Shown here: positions 9,923 through 22,403 of the stretch, piece by piece | Layout of the letters: each line of letters begins with the position of its first letter | Numbering within the stretch: the first letter of the stretch is position 1 | From: Sorghum bicolor | Lineage: Eukaryota; Streptophyta; Magnoliopsida; Poales; Poaceae | Reading direction: 5' to 3' | Assembly (NCBI RefSeq): GCF_000003195.3 | Contig: NC_012879.2 | Coordinates: 21,424,844-21,488,843, forward strand | DNA: 64,000 nucleotides | Program-made: the position numbers and the translations under genes | The notes under the pieces: generated by a model | Database searches by the model: none | Seen by the model: only the letters and a program-made list of their open reading frames with translations | Told to the model about the DNA's origin: nothing

Positions 9923-12250
9923 ACTCCCCTAAGCTGACCTCTTACTCGTCCCTGAGCAAGGATGAACTCAAGAGTTTCTGCAGTGGTTTCATGCCTCAAA
10001 AGTACACACGCATTGAAGCAAGATCTCATCTCTTAGTTAGAATAAACTGTTAAGACTTAAAACTTACTCATTTTACCTTTCACCATGGGCTTGTAACCGT
10101 CACTTGTGTCTTGAGCAGTGAAAAGATAGAACGGTCAAGTCAAGCGCCATGTTTCTTATTCTTGATCAGCTATAGCTCTAGAGTTTTTTTTGCAGATTTT
10201 CAAATAAAACCTAGAGATTCCTTATATGATTCTATCAAATCTCTCTTTTGTGGTATTTCTGGATCCTTACCAAGGCAGTAATGGTGTATGCCTTCTCTCA
10301 AAGTATGTGGTATTTTTGGTATAATGCATAGTGATATTGCCTTTTCTCTCACCCTACTCTAATAAGGTTTTGATATCTGGAGTTCATAGGTGGGAGACAG
10401 ATAATACATACTTACAAGACATTTATTGCATAGTCAAACCATGGATCCAGAAAAACAAGTCAATAAGTCAAATCAAGATGTGCATGTGTGGCGAATGAAT
10501 GGTGTATGGTGATGATGGTGATAACAATGGTGAAAGTCTAATTCTACTTTTGCTCTTTTGAGGGGATACATACCTTTCTTGCACTTTGAAATTTTTTGAG
10601 GAGAATGAGATGCTCTATATTTTCTTTTTCTTTTCTCTCAGGTGGGTATCTTGACCCCTAATTCTACTGTCAGACACTTGTCCATTTTTACCTCTCGTCT
10701 CACTTTTTCCTTTCTTCGAGGTTCCGGGCACTTGCCCCTTTTTATTTCCTCGTATTATTATTTTTTTCTCTTTTTTTTTCTTTTTTTAGAGCACTCATCT
10801 CCTGAAAGAATGTAGCAAGTGGTAGTAACCAAAATAACTGGAGTATTTATTCCACAGGGAATAACAGGGATAGGAAAATATTTTTGGCTATTCTCTCCCG
10901 GATTAAGAGTAGAATACTTTTGGGTGAATCTGGAGATGGAAATGAGTGGATGTATGTGGATGGTACTTCCGGAGTAGAAGTAACATATATGAGTGAACGT
11001 GCAAGTGAATCTTGATTTTAACCATATGACAAGCTCCTAAGGGTCTACACAGCTTGACCACACTCAATGCTCATAAGCAATAAAAAGTAACTATGTGGCT
11101 CAAAGTCTAGCAAGCATGTATATATGGCTGTGGTAGGAATTTAAATTCTCATCATATAGGAACTCATCATGTGTTATTTTAAAGATTTTTCAAAGATAAA
11201 ATTCTCCAGAATTCTAGCATCTCTAGGAACAGATAAACAGCAGCTCAACCTTCCCATATCATATCCGTTAACAACTTAGACTTTTGATCAAGTACTCTTC
11301 CCACAAGTTTAGGTTTAGAGCAAGCTTTAAATTATAACAGTTATGCCTAAACTTGAGAGAGATTTCAATTTTAAGAACTAGTCATGGCAGAGCAACTATT
11401 CATCATTTCCATGAGAGCTTATCATGAGGGTTCATAGCAAATTTTATTTATTTATTTATTTAGCAAACTAAGCAAAGATATATATAAAAGCACAAAATCT
11501 TTATTTGGTTTTTTTTATGATTATACATCTTTTTATTATTTGAGTAAAGTATAAACGCGAGTAGAAACACTTAGCTGGATAAATGGGGTGCTCTCCCCCA
11601 AGCTGGATTTTGACGTAATTTCTTCTGATGTAGCTAGCAGGTGGTGGAGGTGTATTTAAAAGTCGGCAGCACCCTGACAGCGATTAGGATGTCCTCCGTC
11701 TGCTAGTCTTCTTTGATCCTTGAATTCTGTGGAGCTCAAATAGACAACAAAGCTTTGTGGAACTGGTTAAGTGTTAGCATAAATATCTAGCCTTTATCAT
11801 GTTGAGCCTCCTCAATAAATATTACTTATTTAGCAGGATTATGCACTTATTATTTTTATATTTTTATTGTAAGATGAAAACTTATTTATTTTATTTTTAT
11901 GCCACCACAGTGAATGTACTTATGGGTTTTATGCCATGAGCATACTCACATGGGGCTTACTATTTTTTAACATTTTTATTTTCTTTTCAAGATAGCATGA
12001 ATCTGATTAACTAAGCAATTTATAATTGAATAATTGAAAGGAAAAGGATAACTACCAAGTTTACCTCTTGGCAAGGCGTTCGGTGTTTTTTTAAGTTCTT
12101 CGAACGGGACTCCTTGTATTTTCAGTCGTCCTGGGATTCGCAAGGTGGCGTAGTCGGTGGTTCCGGCGGCACCTCCTCTTCGTGTGTAACAATCTTCTCT
12201 CTCCATACCTGACTCGGTGCTACGGTCTTCTCAGGACAGTTCTATTCAAG
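9923..12250 (-). other. Element A 3' noncoding internal region
   Basis: No coding frame is supported here. On the minus strand the end next to the 3' LTR reads GGGACGAGTAAGAGGTCAGC and then TTAGGGGAGT as the polypurine tract. It is similar to the corresponding region of element B just before its 3' LTR. The GACAAGTGTCTGACAGTAGA block (plus 10651-10681 region, complement) is also shared with B. T-rich and pyrimidine-rich runs occur around 10740-10790. The same sequence occurs in element C at 23882-25990. Confidence 0.75.
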
Positions 12251-12867
12251 CTATATGTCTTCAGACCTTATCACTTCTCCTTCGTAGTCTATCCATCTGT
12301 CCTTGATGATTCGCCTCCTCTGGTTGCGGTTGCGTTGTCTTCTTCTTGTCCTGACCTGCTTAGAGTCTTCAACTATATAGTTAAAGTCAGTAAAATAGCT
12401 GCGTACCTTCTCAGAGGGGAAGTATATGTGGACTTCTCCGGTTCCAATGTAGATGATTGCTTTGATAGTGTTGAGGAACGGTCTTCCAAGGATGGTGGGT
12501 GGATCGTACTCGTCTTCTCCCATGTCAATGACCTGAAAATCATCTGGAGCTGAATGTATATTGGTTGTAGAGGCATGGTCCCATGCAGGAGCTGATAAGT
12601 GACTGCGGCCATTATGTTGTTGTCAGATCCGGTGTCGTAGAGTGTCTTCTGAAAAGAGTATCTGTTGATTGTGCACTCAATGCTTGGAACACCAGGGTCG
12701 TCCTTCTTGATCAATAAAGGTGACTTGAGTCGACGATCTTGACCTCCTCCGACAAGGATCCAATGGTTTAAGTCTTCTGGACAAGACTTCTCACCTTCTT
12801 CATCCTTTAGGTGAATCATTTGATTAGGTGTGGACCTTGCTGTCTGCACCTCTTGATACGGAGTCAC
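12251..12867 (-). pseudogene. Retropepsin-like protease remnant of element A
   Basis: Two overlapping minus-strand frames together give a retroviral-type aspartic protease. The first carries GVPSIECTINRYSFQKTLYDTGSDNNIM with the catalytic D-T-G triad. The second carries DPPTILGRPFLNTIKAIIYI, the usual ILGRPFL flap/C-terminal block of plant Ty3/gypsy proteases. A frameshift with probable loss of about 20 residues separates them near 12520. The protein would cleave a Gag polyprotein. It is followed by neither RT nor integrase. Element C has lost this whole segment by a deletion of roughly 690 bp, with recognisable flanks near 26005-26060. Confidence 0.75.
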
Positions 12868-14336
12868 CTATATTCTTTGTTTGCCCAGCAGTTCGAAGTG
12901 CGGTGTTGGCAACATCCTGCTCAGTGTGTTTGTGCTCATAGATCCAGGTCCTTCACTTGGTGGAGTCTGGGAGTTGTAAAACTCCTCCATGTTTTGCTTG
13001 AAGTGTACCTGTTCATAGAGACAAGGCAGAGATCAAGTGCATGGGTCCTGTTGGTGGAAAACACCAACAGAACCAAAAGTGCATTTGTTCTTCTCTAACC
13101 TTAAGCATAGTGAGCAAGACAAAGTTGATGGATCATGAGTGTAGCATTTAAAACATTTGTTAGATCAGATGGCTCAACCTAATGGAAAGATAATCTATCT
13201 ACATTTATGTTTTGTTTATATCTTCCAAAGATTGAATGTGCAACATATTAGCTTATATGTTTAGGAGCGTGGGATCACGAAGGTAGTACTAAGAACAAAG
13301 ATTAAAGGACTAAACATGCTGAGTCAGTTGAGTTGGTTAATTTGGAGTTACAGATCATACATGTTTGTCTCTTTATTTTATGTGAATGCGAGAACCAAGG
13401 AGAAGCTTATAAAAGCAATAGTCAAGTACCTTAAGATGTTACCTTACTTGAAGAGTGATGGTATAGTATCACCTTGTGGAAGCTTTCCGTTCTTAAAGGT
13501 TGTGCATTGTGTTTGTGGCACCCTCCATGGATCATCTCTTTATGATGAATGAGCTATGTCCTTCTTGTGCAAATTGTTAAACTTCATGTGTCACTTTCTT
13601 CATCTCCAATGAGTTTTTATCTCAGGACTTCCCAGGTTGAAAGTTTTCCTACAGGGGTTAGTCCAACAAAATATCCCATATCTACTATAGCATACTATCG
13701 GCTCAAAAATCAACCTAGACACCATGTCTAATTTGATTTAGAAGGGCATTTTAACCTAAGCACCATGCTTAATTTAAAATCCCTTGGAAGTAAGATCATT
13801 ATTCCTAAACTAAGCACCATGCTTAATTAAGAGATAAATGAAACTATTCCAAACCTAGACATATACTAAAGCAAATAAAGGTAGCATGAGAGCATTTATA
13901 GAGATCTACTTAAGTGGAGATGAAGTAGTGTAATTAGTATTTAACAAATTGAGCATGTCTCAAAGGTAAGGACAACCAACATGGCAAATGATGTTTTTAT
14001 GTAAAGTTTTCCCCCAAGCTTGAATTTTGGAAAATTCAAGTTTGGATGAATTTAATTCAATGTTGTGTGATGGTTGGTTGGACATACCTTGTGCTTGTCA
14101 TTCATTCGATCTTCTTGCTCCAATCCTGGAAAGGTTAGTGGCAAGAATACCCGAAGGAATATTTCTACAATTATCTTTATATGCTCAATACACAAGGCAA
14201 TGTTGCAAATAATTAGAAGTTCATGTTACGATCTGATAAGTTCTTGTTTAAGGACACTAAGCTTATCCTTGGGAAACCATCAAGTTATGTTGGTGAAGTG
14301 GTTTCCCCTCCAACACCAACCTATATCAAGATCAAC
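12868..14336 (-). other. Element A internal spacer
   Basis: This AT-rich noncoding interval lies between the gag-like ORF and the protease remnant. It contains three short repeats of a CTAAGCACCATGCTTAATT-like block around 13720-13830. It aligns by eye with element C at about 26060-27340. No protein frame is convincing. Confidence 0.6.
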
Positions 14337-15263
14337 TCAACGAGATCTGCAATATTTATTATAGACATATGCATCGACAACCGCCCTTTTAAAGTTTTTA
14401 TAAATAGAAAGGAAGAAGGGGTTGGAGATCTCAAATGTGGTAAGGATGGAGAGACCAATTGATTGGGGAGATGTTTTATATGAGCAAGGACTTGATGAGG
14501 TATTTATGAAATAACTTCCATGCTCACTGTTGTTTCTCTCATTCTCAAACTCCAAGGATGATTCTTCATGAATGCTTAAAATTCCTCTAGGATTGTCTCT
14601 CAAGTTTGTTTTATCTATCCATTTAATGGTGATAGCACATGGATTTTTAATGCCCTCTAACCATCGATGTTGCTTTTCTCGATCCTCCTTCTTATGCATG
14701 GGATGTCTAGATAGATTCATAGGATTATCGGGAGGTTCAAGAGAAATAGCATAGTAGAGATTATTAAGCTCAAGGATGGGTTGGATAGCCGAATCATGGG
14801 ATTGAAATGTTTGGAAATTGGCTATTAAAACTTCCTTTCCTTGTCTAGGAGATGATTTCTTCTTTATCTCTAAGATTTTTCTATGAAGACTAGTACAAGA
14901 AGGATGTCCACAAATGAAGACATACCTTAATTTACTAATAGATACAGAAAGAAAGACTCTACCAAAGGTTATATAATTAAGACCAATGTGAAAATATCTA
15001 GGAAAAACATGGTCTTGTAGGGCTAGGTCTAAACCAGAATTTATAGAAAGATTAACAGATTCCCTAGGTGTAGCAAAAAGTGCATTATCTTCTTGATTAA
15101 AAGATAGGACCTCGGCTATAGAAAAGGGTTGGTTTTGACCTATTGCAATCAACTCTGGACACAGATCATAATTAGGGGCAGGACGTGTTGACTCCCATGG
15201 TCTATGGCTGGTCTCCGAAGGTGCAAAAAATTTAATAATAGGTATGGAATTTGAGTTATCCAT
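14337..15263 (-). CDS. Gag-position ORF of element A (308 aa, unrecognised)
   Basis: An uninterrupted ORF starts at the ATG at 15263-15261, 94 bases past the primer site. This is the position of gag, and the frame upstream merely reads through the LTR. The first 20-50 residues (a WES block, then ELIAIGQNQPFS) resemble the gag start of element B, but the rest does not match B. It has a C-x-H pair (FICGHPSCTSLHRKIL, near residues 120-135), a block with ILELNNLYYAISLEPP, and a C-terminus KNFKRAVVDAYVYNKY. I do not recognise a known domain. Remaining open for 308 codons in an element with broken protease and no RT suggests recent selection or simply youth. Confidence 0.6.
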   Translation of the reverse strand: MDNSNSIPIIKFFAPSETSHRPWESTRPAPNYDLCPELIAIGQNQPFSIAEVLSFNQEDNALFATPRESVNLSINSGLDLALQDHVFPRYFHIGLNYITFGRVFLSVSISKLRYVFICGHPSCTSLHRKILEIKKKSSPRQGKEVLIANFQTFQSHDSAIQPILELNNLYYAISLEPPDNPMNLSRHPMHKKEDREKQHRWLEGIKNPCAITIKWIDKTNLRDNPRGILSIHEESSLEFENERNNSEHGSYFINTSSSPCSYKTSPQSIGLSILTTFEISNPFFLSIYKNFKRAVVDAYVYNKYCRSR

Positions 15264-15356
15264 AAAGATAAAAATAAAAAGATAAAAGAATAAAAGTATA
15301 AAAGTATAATACAAGAAAATAGCAAGACTCAAAGTTATCTCAGCAAACCGTCTTTC

Positions 15357-15374
15357 TCCCCGGCAACGGCGCCA
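15357..15374 (-). promoter_or_regulatory. Primer-binding site of element A (tRNA-Asp)
   Basis: The minus strand reads TGGCGCCGTTGCCGGGGA, a perfect complement to the 3' end of plant tRNA-Asp as I recall it. It lies 8 bases from the LTR end (AGCATTTC spacer). Confidence 0.9.
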
Positions 15375-15382
15375 GAAATGCT

Positions 15383-16761
15383 TGTTGATATTTGGTAACG
15401 CAATAAGGAAATGATCCGCAAGCGCACGGATATCGGTGAGCATTTCACCCGGGAGGTTTTCCAGAGTATCGTATTTATATTTTTACCACTGGGAGAAAGG
15501 GTGCATCTGACTAACCAAATCTATTGCTACTACCCCTTTAGGCTACAAAGAATGTCTCTCGATGTGAGTGATGTATAGAGAAGACTGCAACCGTAGTCTC
15601 GTTCTAACCTTGGTAAGGATGATCTACTGTTCTATTGGGGAGGCTCACGGAATCTAGACAACACAAAGGATGTTCGACCCGCACCTATAAACCTACCCGT
15701 CCTGCTAACGAGATGTGATCTGCAAAGGTAACTCGGAAATGTCACGTTCCTCGCTACTACCACGGTCCAGCTAGTCAGGGGATATCTATGAGTACCCTAG
15801 CCTAAACACCACGTTTATGCTAGCAAGTGATTACTCTAATACTCAACCGGAAGAGGATTAAAGTAAACTCATAAACCAAAGAACAATAAAACAATAACTT
15901 ACTAGAATTAGAAGTCGAATTACTGAAGAATCTTAGAAGCAAGCCTCGGGTTAGGAGAATTCATCCCGTAGGTACAACTCGGAGTAGACACCGACAGGCC
16001 GGCCTTCCTCCGATCCACACCTCCACTCTATCTCTCTCAATCTAGTAGAAACTAGAAGATCTATTTCTACCTTACATTAGTTGCTAAGCCTAAAAAGAAA
16101 TATTATTTAGAGAAGAGGTTTTCCTTCGAGGGCACCCCTCAATCTCTATGATAATTTCTTGTCTTCTCAGGGGCCAGGGGGGTCTCCTTACATAGTCCTC
16201 CTCCTCTATGCATTTTTGGTTCAGCAGGCGATGTGGTACTAAACTTTCCTCCATATCTCATTAAAATACACATAGGCCTTCATGGACCAAAATCTGATTT
16301 GGGCCCAATTAATCCCGCAGCTCTTTTACGTGGAGTCCTTCTTTTATTAATATCTCTTGATTCTGAACTCCAAATATAGCAAATAATATATGCATTTCGA
16401 TCAGCTCGACGAGATCTTTGCAATGGTGTACTCCATTCTGTGATTGGTGGAAACACCTGGGTGGGCGCCCAAGGGGAGAGGGCGGGCGCCCTACCCCCGG
16501 GCCCGTTTGCCTTCTCGTTCGTTCCCGTGGCTTCTGGAGTCTTCTAGATGATAGAAAATTACGCGGCATGTTAATATCTCTATGTAAACCCGAAATGTGG
16601 GCCTTTCTTCCTTATTTCTTGATAACCCCCTGCAGAAATAGACAAACACCAAAACTCATGGAATCCTGTCAGATAAAACCCTAAGTCTAGGTGTTGGTTA
16701 CATTTGGATCCTTTTCTTTATTTATTTGATGATTATATTTGGTACTTAAGGACCGTCAACA
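15383..16761 (-). repeat. 5' LTR of element A (1379 bp)
   Basis: This is the partner of the LTR at 8543, with about 18 differences by eye. The TATA box of the sister copy (TATATAA) is changed here to TATGTAA (plus-strand TTACATA near 16189-16195), which may weaken the promoter of this copy. Confidence 0.92.
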
Positions 16762-16892
16762 ACCATCATCACCATGATCATCTTCTTGCTCCATCACTTA
16801 GCATGTACCAACCTCATTAAGTCTATGCACACTTAGTATAGAGGTTAGTACTAGGGTTTCATCAATTATCCAAAACCAAACTAGGGCTTTCA

Positions 16893-17600
16893 GTGGTGGA
16901 CTCGGAAGAGATACGGTACCACCGACATCTGGATGGGACGACTCCTGAGTCAGCGGTACTTCTCGGGGTGACGGTTGTGGTAGCTTAGACAACAGGACGT
17001 CCCGTCGAGGCCAAAGAATGAAATTCTTGATACCTTGGCCCAACTTCTCAATACCCTAAGTACTAGGAATGTCTAGCATGTCATCCTCATATCCTTAGAC
17101 AATTGTCAGCACTTCCACCCTACAGTAGTCCTTTGGAATTTCGCTACTATGAAACTGGCGCCCCGGGATCGCAAGTGCTATGGCTACATCCCTTGTACGA
17201 TTATTGTTAAGACTGTAACTTATGACTAGGGAGCAACGAACAGGACTTTCATTCTCGTCAACTAGATAGCGGTCCTTGTTTCCAGTAGATGCGACACTGC
17301 TTGGGACAACTGGAGCCTATTGTGATGTTGTCGGGGCGACCACTAGCTGCATCTGACGAGGCTGACCACACAATTGGCTAGACATCGCAGACACCAATCG
17401 TTGCATCAACTCAGGAGGAGGATCAGAGAGCATTTTATTCATCACCTGTTCGACTTCTTTCTTAGCCTCCTCCTTAAAAAAATTAGACAATTCTTCCTTG
17501 TAGCGATCACGTTCCCTATACATTCCTTCCCACTCTGGTCCGAATCCTTCTTTCCATCCTTCCTTGGATTACATGCCTCGTACACGACTAGGATGCTCTG
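16893..17600 (-). pseudogene. TNPA-like gene of element H, middle part (coiled coil and DUF8039-like domain)
   Basis: A single minus-strand frame runs through the fragment with several stops (for example a TAG near 17317). It starts with EHPSRVRG (before a TAA) and WKEGFGPEWEGMYRERDRYKEEL, the RVRG...WKEGF pattern of plant CACTA TNPA-like proteins (Transposase_24 family). A charged helical stretch follows (FFKEEAKKEVEQVMNKML). The end, with IPKDYCRVEVL and FILWPRRDVLL, matches the end of the DUF8039-like domain seen in element G (GYASVSVDRVV, FICWRKRYI). It continues the frame from 39048 once solo LTR I is removed, and continues into 6715 once F is removed. Confidence 0.8.
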
Positions 17601-18779
17601 TGTAACACCCTAGGTGTTTGTCACTTACTAAGTACTATATTTGAGCTCAAACATGACAAGTTCAATGGTAATAAAGAGGTCAAAGTCAATCTATGAAAGT
17701 AAGCTCTAACTTAGACTTGGATGATGCACCTTTACTTACATATAGGCCTTTTTTAAAAAAGGTATGCTTGGATGATGCTAGTGGAACATTTTCCATGTGT
17801 CTCATATCCATCCCAATCTATGTTGGTCCATGGAAAAGTTTGGTGAAGTTTGGAATCAAGAAGTCACATGAAATGATAAGTTATATCCTTGTTGGAATGA
17901 CTCTATTAAAGAAATAGAAACATGGGTCATCAACCAAACCTTGAAAACTTGCTCATATGACTCTAGATGAATTATACAACAAAAGTCATGAAGGGTTCAT
18001 GTTAAGCTTATGCCAAGGAAATGCTTCAATTGGCCTAAAACCCTATTTAGAGCTTTATCAGGTTACTAATTTGACCAAAGTGAAAATTTGAGTTCTGTTG
18101 CAACTATGAGGTTTGACCCTAAATGGAAGCTGTAGTTTTGCTTCTGTAGAACAAACTTTATTTAAGGGTCAAGAGCTAGTTTGGTTTTTATCCAAGTCAA
18201 ATTGAGCTCTCAAGAATCAATTCAGTGCTGATTTGGTACCTCCAGATTTTTGGCTAAGTCCTTTAATGTGATAGCAGTGAGTTAGCTCCTTCGTGACATT
18301 TTATTATCCAAATTCATATAGTAACTCAATTGGATTCCTTAATATGAGTCGGAGTACTCTTCTTGATGAAAGCAACGGATCAAGTGTTATTAAATTTGGA
18401 GTTCATTTGGATATCTAAAAATAGCTCCAAAAACAGCAAAAGGTTATTTTATCGCTAAACGGACGTGTACCCGTTGGCATGCCGCGTTCTCGTGTTTTTG
18501 TTAAGCAACTCAAGTTAGTCCAAAAATAAAAGTTGTGCATAATTGTTTGGAGAAGGTCATGTAAAAAGTTTCATCAAGTTTGACATGGTTTGGACCATCA
18601 ATTCTTGGTTTTGCTAATCACCATCAATACATTGACACTCGTGACTTGGCATCTAATTATCTTCTAATCTGTTGGTCTAATGGCCGAGCTTCTTTAACAA
18701 AAGATGCAGAGCACGACGAGGTTAGCAAACTTCATTTTGGGCCCATGATCCAATTCCGTACAGAAGTGGCCTAAAATCG

Positions 18780-19230
18780 CATGCCACGCCGACCACTTCG
18801 CTGCACACCACGTGCTCGACGTTATGCCTGCGTGGCCGCCATGCACCAGACCACGCCCCACCATTGCTGCACCTCTGCTGCTGCTCCATTTCATGTTCGG
18901 GACAGCCAAATACGCTCACTACTTCCTCACTCACTCACCTCCACATCCTCCTCCCTCTGGCTCTTCTCCTCGCTATCCCTGTGAGCTCCGCAAGGTGGTC
19001 GCCATGGCCACCATGGCCAACAAGCAGAGCTCGAGCTCCTGCTGCTGTTGGCTGCAGCCGGCCAAGGCCAGGGCCGGGCGTGACCATGGTTGGCTGAGGC
19101 CAGGCCACCGACCGGCTTCCCTGCTACCGCCGGCCACTTCCCCCTCGAATCCCGAAGCTACTCTGTTCGCCATGTCCTGCTCTGTTCCGAAGGAGGAAGA
19201 AGATGGACCTCGGGTTGAAATAGAGTAAAT
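18780..19230 (+). other. GC-rich leader-like block in LTR I
   Basis: A sharp rise in GC content within an AT-rich LTR gives overlapping frames. The longest (18812-19228) ends in EEDGPRVEIE and a TAA. The same ending occurs at the corresponding place on the minus strand near 41650. I do not think the frame is a real protein: it starts inside the block and has no conserved upstream part. The block looks like a transcribed 5' leader exon followed by an intron-like T-rich region. Confidence 0.5.
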
Positions 19231-20720
19231 CTCAGGGTTCTAGATACGAAGCATAGATTCATATGAATAGTGCATCTGGACTGTGGTTGATTCTGAGGAA
19301 GTCCAGGGTTCCCAAAGCAAAAGTGTTTTCCTTTATCTTTTCTTTATGCAGATTTCTAGATGAACTTTGATAATTCATAGAAATTCGTAGTGAAAATAGA
19401 TTGTGAAATTCGTAGTGAAAATAGATTGTGAAATAGACTTTTTGGAATCCTTGTAAAATTGTCTATCTAGTAGATCTATAATATAGAATGTTTTAGTTTG
19501 CAGTTTTAGTCGTAAAAATAGATTTATGCAGTTAGGTTTTCGTTGCTTGCTATATTTGTCTTTTTCATAACTACTGTATTATTGCCCAAATAAATGTCAA
19601 AATATTGTGAAATCCTTTGCATATGATATTTGATGTCTGGTAAAAGTTTCATGAATTTAGGAATTATAGTTTAAGAGCTAAAAAATGACAAATTCCCTGG
19701 TTGCTTTGCTTCTATTCTTAGTGGATCTGCATGTTTGTATTGTTTGGCTCTGTTAAGTTGTGAATCATGCCTGGATGAAAATATATGAGTTCTAGTACTT
19801 TCCATAAGCTTTGCAAAAAGATAAATAGAACAATTTTTGGTTAAGCATATGTTTATTTATAGTGGTTTAAAGTACTGTTCTAGTTTCTGTCTAAACCCAG
19901 ACAGGGTTGCATTGTTTGTTATGTATGACCTTTTTAGTTGTAGATTTAGCTGTACATGCTTATAACAAAGTTGTTCAAAATTAAGTAAGGTTTCTAGAAA
20001 GTATATAAACATAATTTATGGACATGTGAAACTCAAGTTATAGCTGTTTAATGTGGCATGACAGATTATGTCTATGTTTTGGTCAGAGATGTATTCATGG
20101 GATTAATTGACCTTGTTAATTGTGGCTTCATATTTAGATGATAATAATAAAGTTGTAGGTAACATTATAAACTTTCCATAAAGATAAGAATCATGTTTTC
20201 TGGAGGTCTACAACTCCAGCTATGCTGCTTTGAATTGTCTATTAGTTTTCTGTTCGTAATTGTACCAGGACTGTTTGGGCAGCTTGAGCAGTTTTATTTA
20301 TGCAATTAATTCCATGATATAAATGACGTTTGCTGTGAAACTTGTATATAGAAAATATGTAGATAACTTACTAATATATCTTGTTGTAAAGTTTCATGTC
20401 ATTTGGCTAAGTGGTTTGTGAGTTACAATTGTATAAAGTTCATCCTTTGAAATGCTTGTTCTTTGGAAATTCCTAGACCAGATTCTATGGTTATGCATGT
20501 TTGACTTGGTTAACTTGTTAATTATACTGAGATGATTCAAGATGAATTGTAGAGAATTTTATAAATGTCTTGTTGCATACTTTATGGAGTTGTGTAACTC
20601 CAGTTATGATTTATTTACTGAGTTGCTGCATGTATATCCAGAATTGCTGAAAATGCATGAATGCTTGATTGCTTACTTTGTGTGTACTAAGTCTGACACA
20701 TGTCTTTAGTGGTGATTAAG
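19230..20720 (+). repeat. Diverged tandem modules of about 190 bp in LTR I
   Basis: At least four units repeat a loose order of blocks: a TAGATGAT block, a GTTGTAGATAA-like block, ACTTTCCATAAAG, then an AACTC(C)AGTTATAGCTG block, then a pyrimidine-rich CTGTCT stretch. The units are too diverged to set exact borders by eye. The first two-thirds are matched, inverted, at about 40490-41690 in the leader region of the H TNPA-like gene. Confidence 0.5.
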
Positions 20721-22403
20721 TAATATACTTGTGACCTTGTAAAACGTGTGCGATGTTTGATATGTTTGCTCTTCATATTTGGTTGTGTGATGCTAGTTAA
20801 ATAACTTCAGATGTCTGTGTCTTGCATACTTTTATGTGATGCATGTTGTGTTACTATTCTTCATATTCATGCACTTGCATCTTGCATATCATCTAGGTAC
20901 GCTAGATGAATCACGTGAAGGTCATGGTGTTGGGTGGACCCATCCCGAAGGTGGAAGGACTAAGCAAGTGTTGTGACCTTAGATGTCACCAAGACAGAGC
21001 AACTAACTGAACTAACTTAGTGTTGATCCCAGGCAAGCCCCGGAGCATTATAAGTCTCCCACTACTTTTGAATGCAATTGAGAATATATGTATTGTTGCA
21101 TGAAGTATAAGAGTTGGGTGAAACCCTTGCTGCATATATCACTCCTTGTCCAGCACATATACCTATAACCCTATATAGATTTAGGATCGAATCTAAATGC
21201 TTAGCTATGCTTAGACCGGTAGAAGCTAGGTGATGTCCTGTCACCTAAGCGAGATAGGTGGACACCTAAAAAGGTTGGCTACATATGCTATCATGGAAAT
21301 AACCAAGTGATGAGGATGAATAATTGGAGACCGGGCAGGACGATGATAGAGAAGTAACAAGACATGGAGGTCTTGGGTGCCTATCTATCCCCGTCTGTGT
21401 CGATTAAGGACCGATCGTTGATGGCCCTCTTGTCATGTTGAACGCATGCCCCACACTTAGTTGGAAGGGTAAGTCATTCCGACCGTGAAGCCTGAACACT
21501 ATCCGGGCCGAGAGTCGAGCCGCCATGCGCTGTATTGTTGATGGTTGAGGAGAACGACGAGGGCACGACGTGCAACCTTGGTATACCTTGGATACCTCGG
21601 TCGCTCGAACGGTCCTCGGGTACTGGCGGTGCCTGCTAAACCTACGAATTGGTCCTGGATAGTGTAATACGGTGACCTGTAGCTCACTTGATCAGTGAGT
21701 GTGGTTTGTGTGGGGAATAACTCGCCAGCTGGTCAGAAATCGATTCGAATCGCCATCGCTCCTGGATAGTGAGCACTTTACTTGAGCCCCGTCCTCGTAG
21801 TAATGTTTATGGATAACTTGGATGGTTATGGTATGATGATGATGATGGAAATGCTACATCTAATATGGGTACTATTGTTGTATCTTAATCAAGTGATTGC
21901 TCTAGTACAGGTGCTAATATAGATGATAGGTTAATGATTATTAATTCGAGCTAAATACCTGAAAAGTTACTTACTTGTAATTTAAACTTTTCATGCAAAA
22001 AGTGTTGTCTAGCTAGCACCACCAATAAAGTTACTTACTCCTCGGTGTCATATTATTTCTGGTTTATGACGGGTAAGTCTAGCTGAGTACCTTCTCGTAC
22101 TTAGGGTTTATTCCCACTTGTTGCAGGTTGTGATGTATCATGGCTACTGCAAGAGTTGGATGACTCCTATCGTATTGAAGGAGTAAGATCATGGGCAGGA
22201 TCTTTCTTAGTTACCTCATCTATGTTGCTTTTGTTGGAGTTGACCTGGATACTGGCATGTATTTGAAATGAGGGCAATATTAGTTTCAAATTACTTTGCT
22301 TCCGCTACTTTTCAACTCAAGTTGTAATAACTCTATTGAACTCTGATGTATATCAAACTACTTGGGAAATGGATGTAACGTGTGACTTATTATGTTGAAT
22401 CAC
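20720..22403 (+). other. Remaining left part of LTR I
   Basis: No gene is supported. An intron-acceptor-like CATCTAGGTACG occurs near 20896, and a GAGTACCTTCTCGTACTT palindrome-like stretch near 22086. A TTGTTGCAG acceptor-like site near 22120 is followed by a short acidic frame (LLQELDDSYRIEG). The palindrome-plus-acidic-frame arrangement recurs in LTR K. Confidence 0.45.

Larger units (their letters stand above)
8543..16761 (-). mobile_element. Element A: young non-autonomous Athila-related LTR retrotransposon (8.2 kb)
   Basis: Two near-identical LTRs flank a 5.46-kb internal region on the minus strand, with a perfect TSD ACCAT at 8538-8542 and 16762-16766. A tRNA-Asp primer site lies beside the right (5') LTR. 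The internal region holds a gag-like ORF and a broken protease but no reverse transcriptase or integrase, so the element is non-autonomous (large retrotransposon derivative or TR-GAG type). By eye the LTRs differ at about 18 sites (about 1.3%), which makes A the youngest dateable insertion in the window. It splits solo LTR F. Confidence 0.92.
6716..16892 (-). mobile_element. Element F: Sirevirus-type solo LTR, split by element A
   Basis: An LTR of about 1.95 kb, counted without A, lies on the minus strand. It starts TGAAAGCCCTAG at 16892 and ends AACCTTTCA at 6716. It is flanked by the 5-bp TSD GTGGT at 6711-6715 and 16893-16897. Because the TSD flanks one LTR with no internal region, it is a solo LTR left by recombination between two LTRs. 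The interval 7630-8045 holds about nine ACCGGACGC-type motifs, matching the LTR of E. A TATA box (TATAAAT, minus) is near 7581-7587. It interrupts the proline-rich exon of the H TNPA-like gene. Confidence 0.9.
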
